Origin: Flavobacteriales bacterium
Lineage (GTDB): Bacteria > Bacteroidota > Bacteroidia > NS11-12g > UBA9320
Length of the DNA: 64,000 nt
Direction: 5' to 3'
Assembly: GCA_020635395.1 (NCBI GenBank)
Contig: JACJZV010000005.1
Span: 62,001-126,000 of the forward strand
Position 1 is the stretch's first letter. The number at the start of each line of letters is the position of its first letter. The position numbers and the translations under genes are program-made. The notes beneath the pieces are model-generated. The model ran no database searches and was not told the origin of the DNA. It saw nothing but the letters and a program-made list of their open reading frames with translations. This document shows, piece after piece, positions 8,862 to 17,554 of the stretch.

Positions 8862-10634
8862 ATGCATAAAATTAAATCTTTTCTTTTATTTCTTATTGTT
8901 CTTTTGGGTGGCAATGCATTTGGGCAATTAGCAGAGCTAAATCAACAAAATGAATTGATAAAAACTCAAATAGAACAAAACCTGATGCTATCTAAAACTG
9001 TCGAAAACAGCACGCCATATCTTTTGGCCATTGCTCGTGGTTATTATCAATTAGATAATTACACAAAAGCCGAAGAATACTTTTTAAAGGTAATAGACAA
9101 TTCAATGTGCGGAATAAACGATTTAAAAGCATTGGCCATTTGTCTGAAAATGAATGGAAAACAAGTACTTGCTGATGAAATTTTAGGAATATATTTATCA
9201 AAAAGAGAGGATAAAACATTGCAAAATTTATGGGATTTGGAGCATACCTATAATGGGAAAAACGTTGATATATTCGAGTCTAAAACAACAAATTATTCGC
9301 TCGTTTATGGCAGTGTTTCGGAAAAACAAAATGTAAACTTAAACATTAATCATGGCACCGCCAGCGGCATTATGATGTGTAATAATTTTGCAAATTTGAA
9401 ATTTGTAGAGCTTCCTGTTTCCGATTTGCTAAGGGTTGGAAACTTTACCGATGGCCCTATACCCAATAGCATCATTTACAGTTATTTATCCGACAACGGA
9501 TACTATCAACTCTATTTGGCTATCTACAAAAAAGGAAAATTAAAAAAAGTAAAACAGCTATTTGCCGAACAAGAAAAAGCGAATTATGCCTTTCCATTTT
9601 TGTATCAAAATCAACTAATTTTCGCCAGCGACAAATCAGGCGGGTTTGGTGGTTATGACCTTTATAAAAGTATGTGGACCGGAAAAACCTTTGAATACAT
9701 TCAAAGTTTAGGCGAAAAACTTAATACCGACAAAAATGAGATTATGCCAAGCACAACAAACGGCGAATTTTCTTTTGCAAGCAACGGTTTTTTAGGTCAA
9801 GGTGGATACGATGTTTTTTTGGCCTCTTCTAATTTTGATTTGGTAACATCCATTCCATTTCCATTTAACTCAACCCACAACGAGTTTGCCATTTTAAATT
9901 ATGAAACCAACAGTGGAAACGTAATTCGACAAATAAATGGAGAGTCGAATTTGTATAAAATTACTCAAAATAGGGTTTTTGAAAGGAGATTGGTTGGCAG
10001 GGTGTTGGATGCTCAAATAGAAGGAATTCCAGAGGCACGAATCTTAATATCTCAATCTATGAAAGGGCAGGGAGTCTATACCTCGAGTGATAACGATGGT
10101 GATTTTTGGATGATAATTCCGGATACTATTGATACATGGAATATTGAGATTATAAAACCAAACTTTATTACCAAGGAGTTTACTCTTGATTTGAATACAT
10201 TGGGAAACAACTCCTTGATTATCAATTTAGACCGAGTAATGCCATTAGAACCTGAGCCTGTTTATATTGTCAGCTCAAAATCTGAGAACGTGGTGCCGAC
10301 CACCCCAAAAGCCGACACTTTTTTTGATGAGGTGACAAATGAAATTATTATTACAAACCAACCAAGAAAAAAGGACGACATTTTTAATGAAGTGACAAGT
10401 TCTGGAAGATATTATATCATTTATGCCTCCAGCAAAACATACGAAGGTGCCTACGATTTTTGGGAAGAATGGAAAAAAACATTGCCTAATGCGGAGATAC
10501 TAGAAAATCCGGCCAAAGGTGTATATAGGGTGGGCACTTATGCCGGCACCTCGCATACCGAGGCTATGAAGGAATACAAACGAGCAAAAAATATAAAAGC
10601 CGATTGTTGGATACTTCGCCCAGATACAAATTAG
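8862..10634 (+). CDS. TPR-PD40 envelope protein ending in a SPOR-like domain
   Basis: 590 residues from the ATG at 8862, which begins a good signal peptide ending N-A-F-G-Q; the frame's earlier TTG at 8841 adds nothing. Order: TPR-like helices (about 35-105), PD40/WD40-like strands with ASDKSGGFGGYDLY and ASNGFLGQGGYDVF (about 205-325), a carboxypeptidase-regulatory-like Ig fold (about 370-445), and a C-terminal SPOR-like domain (about 515-585) beginning Y-Y-I-I-Y-A-S-S. SPOR domains bind denuded peptidoglycan. The scaffold matches the OmpA-ended protein at 18073, with a different anchor. Its stop interlocks with that of the convergent gene. Precise role unknown. Confidence 0.82.
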   Translation: MHKIKSFLLFLIVLLGGNAFGQLAELNQQNELIKTQIEQNLMLSKTVENSTPYLLAIARGYYQLDNYTKAEEYFLKVIDNSMCGINDLKALAICLKMNGKQVLADEILGIYLSKREDKTLQNLWDLEHTYNGKNVDIFESKTTNYSLVYGSVSEKQNVNLNINHGTASGIMMCNNFANLKFVELPVSDLLRVGNFTDGPIPNSIIYSYLSDNGYYQLYLAIYKKGKLKKVKQLFAEQEKANYAFPFLYQNQLIFASDKSGGFGGYDLYKSMWTGKTFEYIQSLGEKLNTDKNEIMPSTTNGEFSFASNGFLGQGGYDVFLASSNFDLVTSIPFPFNSTHNEFAILNYETNSGNVIRQINGESNLYKITQNRVFERRLVGRVLDAQIEGIPEARILISQSMKGQGVYTSSDNDGDFWMIIPDTIDTWNIEIIKPNFITKEFTLDLNTLGNNSLIINLDRVMPLEPEPVYIVSSKSENVVPTTPKADTFFDEVTNEIIITNQPRKKDDIFNEVTSSGRYYIIYASSKTYEGAYDFWEEWKKTLPNAEILENPAKGVYRVGTYAGTSHTEAMKEYKRAKNIKADCWILRPDTN

Positions 10635-12736
10635 TCCTTTTTAAGCCAGACATCGGGCAGTTTCATTCGCCAAACACCGTTGCCGTAGGCAGCCACATAG
10701 AGGTAAGAGTCTGATTTATCTATTTGAAAATCAATTATCTGAGCAAACTCCTCTTTCCCTTTTAACCGAGTCCAAACGCTGTCGGTTTTGTGCATGTAAA
10801 ACATTCCAGCATCAGTGGCCAACAACAGATATTGCTGATTGTAAAGTTCTATTTTATGAGCCAAGGTGTTTGGCAATCCATTAGAAATATTCCACCAAGA
10901 TTGGCCGCCATCAGTGCTTTTGTAAACGCGATAGGGCTTCTCTGTATCATCAAAAATTTCAAAACAAACATAAACTTCATCGTTGTTCAACGGGTTTGAA
11001 TAAATATCTCCTATTTCTCGCCAAGCTAAAATGGGCAAATTTATGGTAATATCCTGCCAATGGTAAAAACCGGAATCATTAAAAGTACCTTTATAAAAAT
11101 GATGTTTTAAACCCGCCGGAGCAACCGACCACGTGGGTTCATCTTTTGCCAGATAAACAATTTTCCGGTTAGGGTCGTTGGCATCCAATGCCACAATTTT
11201 TGAGTTTATTTTTGGTAAGGTTTTGGTAAGGTTTGTCCAGTTCCCGTTGGGTTTTAGTTGCCACAAATCATGGTCGGTAACCCATATTGTTGAAGAATCA
11301 GTAGGACAAAACTGCACCGGATAGATAAATCTATTAGGCATAAAAGGAGTATAAATCTCGCGGATTATACGGTCATCACTTCTATTTCGGAAATAATATT
11401 TTGCCCCGTTTTGCGATTGCACATACATCGAATCATTTATCAAACACATGCTGCCATCGGCATATATTTCGGTGGTTTGTCGCCATTGGCTATTTTGAAA
11501 TATAAAGGTGGATAAATCTTGACCTCCGGCCACCAACATTCCTTTATTTACCACCATGCTATAAAATTGAGTAAGCCGCATGCCTTCTGTTGGCAAATTT
11601 GTCCAATTCTCACCCAAATCGGTTGATTTTGAAATGCCTCCATCGTTTCCCACCCAAAGTGTGCCATCATCGGTAAATATCATTTCCCGAATATCATCGT
11701 GCATAAATTGCGGATTTTTGGCATACGGAAAACTAACTAACCTAAAATTGTCCGTTCCATTTTTGGCTGTATAAACTCGAAAACTACCAACGGCTAATTC
11801 GGTGGTATCAGCAGGATTCCATGCTATTTCGGTGTGATGTACATCAAGTCGGTCGAAAATACGGCCCTTTAAAATATTATACCACGTTTTGCCAAAATCG
11901 TCCGAACGGTCAATATAGCTCACACCCTTGTGGGCGTAGCATACCACTAATTGATTGTTATTGAGCGGATTAAGAGCTACCGCAAACCGCCCCGGAAGTG
12001 AATCATTTAAAGAAAGCTGGCTATTATAAGTCAAGAAACTTCTTTTTTGATGCCAGCTATTCCCCGAGTCGTAAGAGAAATAGAGTGTTGCTCCGGCAGC
12101 CAGCAAATATCCCTGTTGATTATTGTTCCATAAAACCTGTCGTAAGTTTTGACGACTTTTATCGTCATTATCCAAAATTTTTCTCCACGAAACACAGTAG
12201 TCGTTTGATACATAAACGTCTGTTTTTGAGCAGGCTAAAAATGAATTCAGCTCATTTTCATTTTGTTCGAGCGAGGTAATATGAACCTGTTGATAAGGTT
12301 CGAAAGTTAGTCCGGTTTTTTGCCAGGTTTTTCCCCCATTTTTTGATTCAAGCACACCCAAACCCCAACTTTTAGCCCAATTGTTATTGCCTGTGGCCAC
12401 CCATAGATGTTTTTTATTTTTGGTATCTACTTCAATATCCCAAACACCGCACACGGGGTTTACATTAAACACAAACTCCCATTTTTTGCCATGATTTTTT
12501 GAAAGAAACAGCCCACCGGTATTGCTTCCTGCATATATCCATTTATTTTTTCTACCTCCAAAGCCCATCGCTTCAATCCTACCCAAGCCGTACGGGGTAA
12601 TTCTACCGCTGTCTGAATTGTCTTTGGCCACATCTTTTGGGCCAACAAATTCCCAATCTACCTCCAACACGTTGTTTTGAGCTTTGACAACCCACGAACA
12701 CAAAATCCAGACAAATACTATCAAACACTTTCGCAT
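10631..12736 (-). CDS. Exported sortilin/BNR-repeat propeller protein
   Basis: 701 residues from the ATG at 12736, giving a signal peptide ending V-V-K-A-Q; a TTG at 12763 lies upstream of the -7 box and is rejected. Asp-box repeats (SKNHGKKW, SKNGGKTW, STDLGENW, STDGGQSW) fill the whole mature part, as in sortilin/VPS10-type or photosystem-assembly-like propellers. It is related in layout to the protein at 1075-3642 but has neither lipobox nor T9SS sorting domain, so it probably stays periplasmic. Ligand unknown. Its stop codon overlaps the convergent gene's stop (10631-10634), leaving no room for a terminator. Confidence 0.85.
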   Translation of the reverse strand: MRKCLIVFVWILCSWVVKAQNNVLEVDWEFVGPKDVAKDNSDSGRITPYGLGRIEAMGFGGRKNKWIYAGSNTGGLFLSKNHGKKWEFVFNVNPVCGVWDIEVDTKNKKHLWVATGNNNWAKSWGLGVLESKNGGKTWQKTGLTFEPYQQVHITSLEQNENELNSFLACSKTDVYVSNDYCVSWRKILDNDDKSRQNLRQVLWNNNQQGYLLAAGATLYFSYDSGNSWHQKRSFLTYNSQLSLNDSLPGRFAVALNPLNNNQLVVCYAHKGVSYIDRSDDFGKTWYNILKGRIFDRLDVHHTEIAWNPADTTELAVGSFRVYTAKNGTDNFRLVSFPYAKNPQFMHDDIREMIFTDDGTLWVGNDGGISKSTDLGENWTNLPTEGMRLTQFYSMVVNKGMLVAGGQDLSTFIFQNSQWRQTTEIYADGSMCLINDSMYVQSQNGAKYYFRNRSDDRIIREIYTPFMPNRFIYPVQFCPTDSSTIWVTDHDLWQLKPNGNWTNLTKTLPKINSKIVALDANDPNRKIVYLAKDEPTWSVAPAGLKHHFYKGTFNDSGFYHWQDITINLPILAWREIGDIYSNPLNNDEVYVCFEIFDDTEKPYRVYKSTDGGQSWWNISNGLPNTLAHKIELYNQQYLLLATDAGMFYMHKTDSVWTRLKGKEEFAQIIDFQIDKSDSYLYVAAYGNGVWRMKLPDVWLKKD

Positions 12737-12739
12737 AGC

Positions 12740-12774
12740 CAAATTTAGTTTTTTCAACAACAATGCCTTTCAAA
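12740..12774 (-). promoter_or_regulatory. Promoter with -33 TTTG and -7 TAAATTTG
   Basis: On the minus strand, TTTG (12774-12771), 23 nt, then TAAATTTG (12747-12740). Only 3 nt separate the -7 box from the ATG at 12736, so the transcript would begin at or just inside the start codon. Confidence 0.5.
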
Positions 12775-12825
12775 AAAAAAATAATACACCAACAATAGGG
12801 CTTATTACATAACTTTCTACGTTGT

Positions 12826-14760
12826 TTGCAATGCAACTTTTATATCATTTTGAGATTAAAAGACAACTATATTTTTTACGGAATCTTCCTTTTGGCCGCC
12901 ATTCTCCGTTTTTACGACTATGGCTCTATCCCATTTACCCACGATGAATTTAGTGCCATTTTCCGAACCAAATTCACTAATTTTCAAGACCTTATAAATC
13001 TTGGGGTAAAGGTTGACGGGCATCCGGCATTAATTCAGGTCTTTTTATATTACTACGGCCACTTTTTCGGTTTTGAGGAGTGGGTTATAAAACTTCCGTT
13101 TACATTGGCCGGATTAGCATCTCTTTGGTTGTTTTATAAAACTGCCGCAAGTTGGTTTAATAGCACGGTGGCCTTAACATCTACAGCTTTTTTGGCCACC
13201 ATGCAATATATGGTAATGTACAGCCAAATTGCCCGACCATACATATCTGGTTTGTTCTTTGTTTTGTTGCTCTTTTATTTTTGGACTGAGCTTATTAAGA
13301 ATCAGGATAAAAAGTTAATAATCAATTTAATAGGTCTAATTTTATCAATAGATTTATGTGCATACAACCACCATTTTAGCTTGATTTTAGCCGCACTTAT
13401 TTCTATCTCTGGATTTTTGTTTTTAAACCCCTCCGTTAAAAAAAAATACCTCTATGCACTACTGCTATCTGTTGTTTTATACCTCCCTCATCTGCCCATT
13501 TTAGTTTATCAACTCCACACCGGAGGAGTGGGCGGCTGGCTTAGTAAGCCACATAATAATTTTATAATCAAATACATAGAATACATTTTTCACTTCTCGT
13601 GGCCGGTTTATTTAGTGGCATTTGCATTAATTACCTTTTCTGTTTTTAATCAGGTCAACTTTAATAAAAAAGCGTGGTTGGCATTTCTTAGCTGGTTTGC
13701 CATTCCATTTGTTGTTGGCTTTTTATACTCCAGATTCGTCAATCCGGTATTGCAGTTTTCGGTTCTTATTTTCGGTTTTCCGTTTTTGTTGATGTTCATT
13801 TTTGGAAAATTGAAACAGCAAAAACCCACCACAAATTTGATTTTAGTAGCCTTTATTTGCTGCGTCAATATTTTTACCCTCATACTAAACCGCCAACACT
13901 ACACTTTATTTTATCAGTCTAAATATGAGGCATTTATACACGATTACAAAGATTTAGTTTCGAGAGATTTAGACAAAAACATACCTCTTTTGGTTGACTC
14001 TCATCGACCCATTACCAACTATTTTTGCGAGAAATTTCAGTTTGATTCAACCAAAATTATTTGGTTTGACAAATTCGAGAGTACCCACCATTTTGAACAA
14101 TTTTTAGGCGAATTGGCAAAAAAATCGAACTCTTTATTCTTCTCTGCCAATTTTTCAAACGCTCCAAACACCATTCCCATTATTCAACAGTATTTTCCGA
14201 GTTATACTCAATTTAACCACTACGGAGTTACGTGCTATTTTTTTCAGCGAGGTACAATAGTTAATGAAACTACCCTCGGCTGGCTCGATTTTGATAGCGA
14301 AGTTGAAGCTCCGTTTGAGCAGGTAAATGAAAGAAACATTGTTTCGATAGATTCTTCTGACCACCAATACCAATTGGACTCAACCACTGAATGGTCTCCC
14401 ACTTTTTCAATTGACCTAAAGCCCTTCTTGAAACATCAAAACCATTTTATTGATGTTTCGGCAAAACTCAAAACCGCCCAACCTGACAGCAACGTGCTAC
14501 TTGTGGCTACGCTTGAAATAAATGGTGAGAACATCTATTGGAATGCCATAAAAATGAGCGACTACAACAATGACTCGACTGGTTTTACAACCGCCATTCA
14601 TTCCATAAAACTGTCCGACATTTATCTTAAAAATAATTCGGTAAAGCTAAAGGCATTTGTATGGAACAAAGCCCACCAAGAGGTGTTGATGGATGATTTT
14701 AGCATTGTGCTGAGAGAAGGAAACCCCGTGCTTTATGGATTATTTAATGAAATAAAATAG
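12826..14760 (+). CDS. GT39-family membrane glycosyltransferase (ArnT/PMT-like)
   Basis: 644 residues. It is a polyprenyl-phosphate-sugar-dependent glycosyltransferase of GT-C fold: first helix, then T-H-D-E-F-S-A with the acidic pair expected at the active site, then a GHP loop and the helix after S-Q-I-A-R-P-Y. About 11 helices span residues 10-360, followed by a soluble periplasmic part of nearly 280 residues whose end looks like a beta-sandwich. No ATG is available near the N-terminus: the start must be TTG at 12826 or TTG at 12850 (which begins just before the first helix and is as likely). A near-match box TAACTTTC sits at 12810-12817. Acceptor unknown. Confidence 0.82.
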   Translation: MQCNFYIILRLKDNYIFYGIFLLAAILRFYDYGSIPFTHDEFSAIFRTKFTNFQDLINLGVKVDGHPALIQVFLYYYGHFFGFEEWVIKLPFTLAGLASLWLFYKTAASWFNSTVALTSTAFLATMQYMVMYSQIARPYISGLFFVLLLFYFWTELIKNQDKKLIINLIGLILSIDLCAYNHHFSLILAALISISGFLFLNPSVKKKYLYALLLSVVLYLPHLPILVYQLHTGGVGGWLSKPHNNFIIKYIEYIFHFSWPVYLVAFALITFSVFNQVNFNKKAWLAFLSWFAIPFVVGFLYSRFVNPVLQFSVLIFGFPFLLMFIFGKLKQQKPTTNLILVAFICCVNIFTLILNRQHYTLFYQSKYEAFIHDYKDLVSRDLDKNIPLLVDSHRPITNYFCEKFQFDSTKIIWFDKFESTHHFEQFLGELAKKSNSLFFSANFSNAPNTIPIIQQYFPSYTQFNHYGVTCYFFQRGTIVNETTLGWLDFDSEVEAPFEQVNERNIVSIDSSDHQYQLDSTTEWSPTFSIDLKPFLKHQNHFIDVSAKLKTAQPDSNVLLVATLEINGENIYWNAIKMSDYNNDSTGFTTAIHSIKLSDIYLKNNSVKLKAFVWNKAHQEVLMDDFSIVLREGNPVLYGLFNEIK

Positions 14761-14805
14761 GTTCATACATGTTATACATCCCTCCTTAATTCGGCAAAAT
14801 CAATC

Positions 14806-14813
14806 TACCTTTG
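14806..14813 (+). promoter_or_regulatory. -7 promoter box TACCTTTG next to ATG
   Basis: Exact TAnnTTTG match ending 4 nt before the ATG at 14818. The transcript is expected to start at or within a few bases of the start codon. No -33 TTG at usual spacing is visible. Confidence 0.6.
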
Positions 14814-14817
14814 CCGC

Positions 14818-15696
14818 ATGATTTCAATTTTTAGTCCGAAAAACTGGAAAGAATATAGCCTGATAGATTGTGGCGATTTTGAGAAATTAGAAAGGTTTGG
14901 TCAGTTTGTTTTGAGAAGACCCGAGCCACAGGCTATCTGGAAAAAAGCCCTACCCGAAAAAGATTGGAATAAACTAACCGATATAACGTTTAAAAGCACC
15001 AGCAGTCATAAAGGCGAATGGTTAACTCCAAAAAATTTTAAAGAACCCTGGTTTGTCGAATATCTCTTATTCGATAAGAAAATAAAGTTTAAGCTGCGGC
15101 TAACCGCCTTTAAACACGTGGGCATTTTCCCAGAACAGGCAGACAATTGGGAGTTTATTTATCAACGAATCAAACACATAAAAAAAGAAGTAAACCAGCC
15201 CAAGGTATTGAATTTGTTTGCCTACACGGGTGGAGCCAGTTTGGCCGCAAAAGCGGCAGGTGCAGATGTGGTGCATGTGGATAGTGTGAAACAAGTGGTT
15301 TCGTGGGCAAACGAAAATCAGCAAATTTCAAACCTCGAAAACATCAGGTGGGTGGTGGAAGATGCCATGAAATTTGCCGAACGAGAGGCAAATCGCGGCA
15401 ATCTTTATCATGGTATAATACTCGACCCTCCGGCCTACGGTATCGGTGCCAAAGGGGAGCGTTGGAAACTCGAAGAAATGATTGACCCATTGCTCCAAAC
15501 CCTCTCAAAAATACTTCATCCGCAACATCGATTTTTGGTGTTAAATGCCTATTCATTGAGTTTTAGTAGCCTTATTATCAACAACTTAATAAAATCAAAT
15601 TTCCACAACGTCCACAAAATAGATATTGGCGAATTGGTGTTAAACGCCGAATCTGGCAATGTCCTCCCATTGGGTGTTATTGGAAGAATAATTTAA
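14818..15696 (+). CDS. Class I SAM-dependent methyltransferase, RlmI-like
   Basis: 292 residues. The C-terminal two thirds form a Rossmann methyltransferase: motif I L-N-L-F-A-Y-T-G-G-A-S, motif II H-V-D-S-V, and the active-site motif L-D-P-P-A-Y-G, in the arrangement of the COG1092 (RlmI/RlmK) family that methylates 23S rRNA. The N-terminal 115 residues are a beta-rich part, not the PUA domain typical of RlmI, so the exact RNA target is not known. It has its own promoter box directly before the ATG. Confidence 0.8.
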   Translation: MISIFSPKNWKEYSLIDCGDFEKLERFGQFVLRRPEPQAIWKKALPEKDWNKLTDITFKSTSSHKGEWLTPKNFKEPWFVEYLLFDKKIKFKLRLTAFKHVGIFPEQADNWEFIYQRIKHIKKEVNQPKVLNLFAYTGGASLAAKAAGADVVHVDSVKQVVSWANENQQISNLENIRWVVEDAMKFAEREANRGNLYHGIILDPPAYGIGAKGERWKLEEMIDPLLQTLSKILHPQHRFLVLNAYSLSFSSLIINNLIKSNFHNVHKIDIGELVLNAESGNVLPLGVIGRII

Positions 15697-15732
15697 CTAT
15701 AAAAAAATCAAAATTTACCGTAACTTAGTGCC

Positions 15733-16224
15733 ATGACTGAATGGCAAGAAAATTTGTGGCAAAAAATAAATCGCTTTGAAATAGACGACCCTGACTCTGC
15801 ATTTTCCTTTACAGATAGACTGGCTCGCGAAAATGGTTGGAGCCTTACGTATGCCATCAGGGCAGTGACTGAGTATAAAAAATTCATGTTTTTGATATGC
15901 ATTGCCCCTCACCCACTAACCCCTTCTGATGAGGTAGATCAGGTTTGGCATTTGCATCTCATTTACACCCAATCATATTGGGTTGATTTTTGCGAAAAGA
16001 CCATAGAGCGAACAATACACCATGGCCCCACCAAAGGTGGAAATTCAGAAAAAGCAAAATATGCCGATTTATACGCAAAAACCCTTGAATTCTATAAAGA
16101 AATATTCGATACAGAACCGCCAAAAGATATTTGGCCACAAACGGATGTTCGATTTCGGAGTATCAATTTTACTCGCATAAACCGGCATAAATATTGGCTT
16201 TTACCCAAATGGAGATGGAAATGA
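15733..16224 (+). CDS. Glycine-rich-domain-containing protein (DUF1399/GRDP type)
   Basis: 163 residues. The segment H-P-L-T-P-S-D-E-V-D-Q-V-W-H-L-H-L followed by T-Q-S-Y-W (about residues 57-80) is the hallmark of the glycine-rich domain-containing (GRDP, PF07173-like) family, first known from plants. The biochemical function is not established. Despite the family name this protein has no glycine-rich region; that feature sits in the next gene, whose ATG overlaps this stop (ATGA, 16221-16224). An imperfect -7 box (TAACTTAG, 15721-15728) ends 4 nt before the ATG. Confidence 0.8.
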   Translation: MTEWQENLWQKINRFEIDDPDSAFSFTDRLARENGWSLTYAIRAVTEYKKFMFLICIAPHPLTPSDEVDQVWHLHLIYTQSYWVDFCEKTIERTIHHGPTKGGNSEKAKYADLYAKTLEFYKEIFDTEPPKDIWPQTDVRFRSINFTRINRHKYWLLPKWRWK

Positions 16225-17060
16225 AATACCTTAATAAATACACCACGGCAGAGCTTTTGTTGATGAATGATGTTAATCAAAAACTCACCATTAAAAACTT
16301 TATAAGACATTCCGTTTACGACCTATTGCTCAAAAATGTTTTAGAGCTTCGAACCGTTTCAAAACAACCATCGGCACAGGAACAAACCAGAGAATATTTG
16401 TATATATCACCTGGCATCAACTACGGAAAATACCCTTTAAAAATACACGAACAACAAATTTTGCTTCCGTTTTCGGGCAATAAAGATATAGAAATCCAAT
16501 TCCGCCTTTTTGCCAAAGCATGTTATCAAAACTGCAAAAGCATTAGAAAAATACGAAAATGGATATGTGATGACCAAAAGCTGTATCAAAACTTTTTGTT
16601 AGGAAAATTTTACCCATTTTGGGGTTTTGCTCTGCTTAGCCAGGAGGGCAAAAAGAATATTGCCGAACTTGCCAATGAAATTAAACAGTTTGAAAGCAAG
16701 TATAAAAAACTGGATAAATCTGATAAAGCCGAGGCTTTGAATCTGCTAAAGGGAATACATGGAAATATTTTTCTTCTAAAAAATGTGAATATTGAAGATG
16801 TCACTGAACTTGAAGCTCAATTAGATTTTAAAACAAAACCAAAAAAAGAAAGCACCGCCTATGACGGCGGTGGATGCGGCGGTTTTTGGACGGACACAAG
16901 TTATTATTTTAACCAAATAGATAGCGACATTGACTATTCTGTAGGATGTGGCGGATGCAATGGCTGTGGTGGATGTTCCGGTGGTGGATGCTCCGGCGGT
17001 GGTGGCTGTTCTGGCTGCGGTGGATGTGGTGGCTGCGGAGGTTGTGGAGGTTGCGGTTAA
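16221..17060 (+). CDS. Protein with C-terminal Gly/Cys repeat tail
   Basis: 279 residues from the ATG at 16221, chosen because it overlaps the previous stop as ATGA; in-frame TTG/ATG codons at 16194, 16209 and 16215 lie inside that gene. There is no signal peptide. Residues 1-205 are mixed helix without a motif I recognise. From residue 217 it becomes glycine-rich, and residues 243-279 are almost only Gly and Cys with 11 cysteines at mostly 3-residue spacing (C-G-G repeats). Such tails occur in 'uncomplex' (TIGR04222-like) proteins, in metal binders and in some modified-peptide precursors; none of these can be confirmed here. Translational coupling suggests a functional pair with the GRDP protein. 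Confidence 0.8.
   Translation: MKYLNKYTTAELLLMNDVNQKLTIKNFIRHSVYDLLLKNVLELRTVSKQPSAQEQTREYLYISPGINYGKYPLKIHEQQILLPFSGNKDIEIQFRLFAKACYQNCKSIRKIRKWICDDQKLYQNFLLGKFYPFWGFALLSQEGKKNIAELANEIKQFESKYKKLDKSDKAEALNLLKGIHGNIFLLKNVNIEDVTELEAQLDFKTKPKKESTAYDGGGCGGFWTDTSYYFNQIDSDIDYSVGCGGCNGCGGCSGGGCSGGGGCSGCGGCGGCGGCGGCG
16947..17057 (+). repeat. Imperfect TGY-GGN-GGN coding repeat
   Basis: About 110 bases of reiterated Cys-Gly-Gly codons with varied third positions (TGT/TGC, GGT/GGC/GGA), encoding the Gly/Cys tail. The varied codons suggest selection on the protein rather than a recent slippage product. Confidence 0.75.
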
Positions 17061-17149
17061 AAAAAGGTGCATAAACCGTTTAAAAAAGCCCACCGAATAG
17101 ATTGACTTGCCAAAAGGTTTTATTCATATTTGCCGAAAAGTGGAATAAA

Positions 17150-17533
17150 ATGAGTTTAGAATTAAGCGGAAAAGTAGTAAAACTATTGCCCATGCAAAGT
17201 GGACAAAGTCAACGTGGCCCATGGAAAAAACAGGAAATGATTTTAGAAACCAACGAACAATACCCAAAAAAAATAGCCATTTCTTGTTGGAGCGAAAAAG
17301 TGGACGAAATTCAAAATCTTGCCGCTGGAACTAATATCAAGGTTTCTATAAACATTGAGTCAAGAGAGTATAACGACAAGTGGTACACCGATGTGCGTGC
17401 ATGGAAAATTGAGCCATTGCAGGCATCACAACCAGTTGACAATACAAATACGGCCTCATTTAATAGCATTAATGATGAGCCAACCAATATGGTATTTACC
17501 GCCGACGAAACAGACGACGATTTACCATTTTAA
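17150..17533 (+). CDS. DUF3127 OB-fold-like protein with SSB-type acidic tail
   Basis: 127 residues from the ATG at 17150 (the frame's TTG at 17102 adds a poor N-terminus). The DUF3127 core is clear: G-K-V-V-K-L-L-P, then W-K-K-Q-E-M-I-L-E-T and S-R-E-Y-N-D-K-W-Y-T-D-V-R-A-W. The core looks like an OB fold, as in single-stranded-DNA-binding proteins. After a polar linker the protein ends DDDLPF, the type of tail by which SSB recruits repair and replication proteins. Function is inferred; the family is uncharacterised. A one-mismatch -7 box (CATATTTG, 17125-17132) lies 17 nt upstream. Confidence 0.85.
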   Translation: MSLELSGKVVKLLPMQSGQSQRGPWKKQEMILETNEQYPKKIAISCWSEKVDEIQNLAAGTNIKVSINIESREYNDKWYTDVRAWKIEPLQASQPVDNTNTASFNSINDEPTNMVFTADETDDDLPF

Positions 17534-17554
17534 TATCTGAGGGTTGGGCAACTA

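Noticed and set aside
16821..17093. Ser/Thr/Ala-rich ORF antisense to the Gly/Cys tail
   Set aside because: It is the complement of the TGY-GGN-GGN repeat, which excludes stops; low-complexity shadow without a start context.
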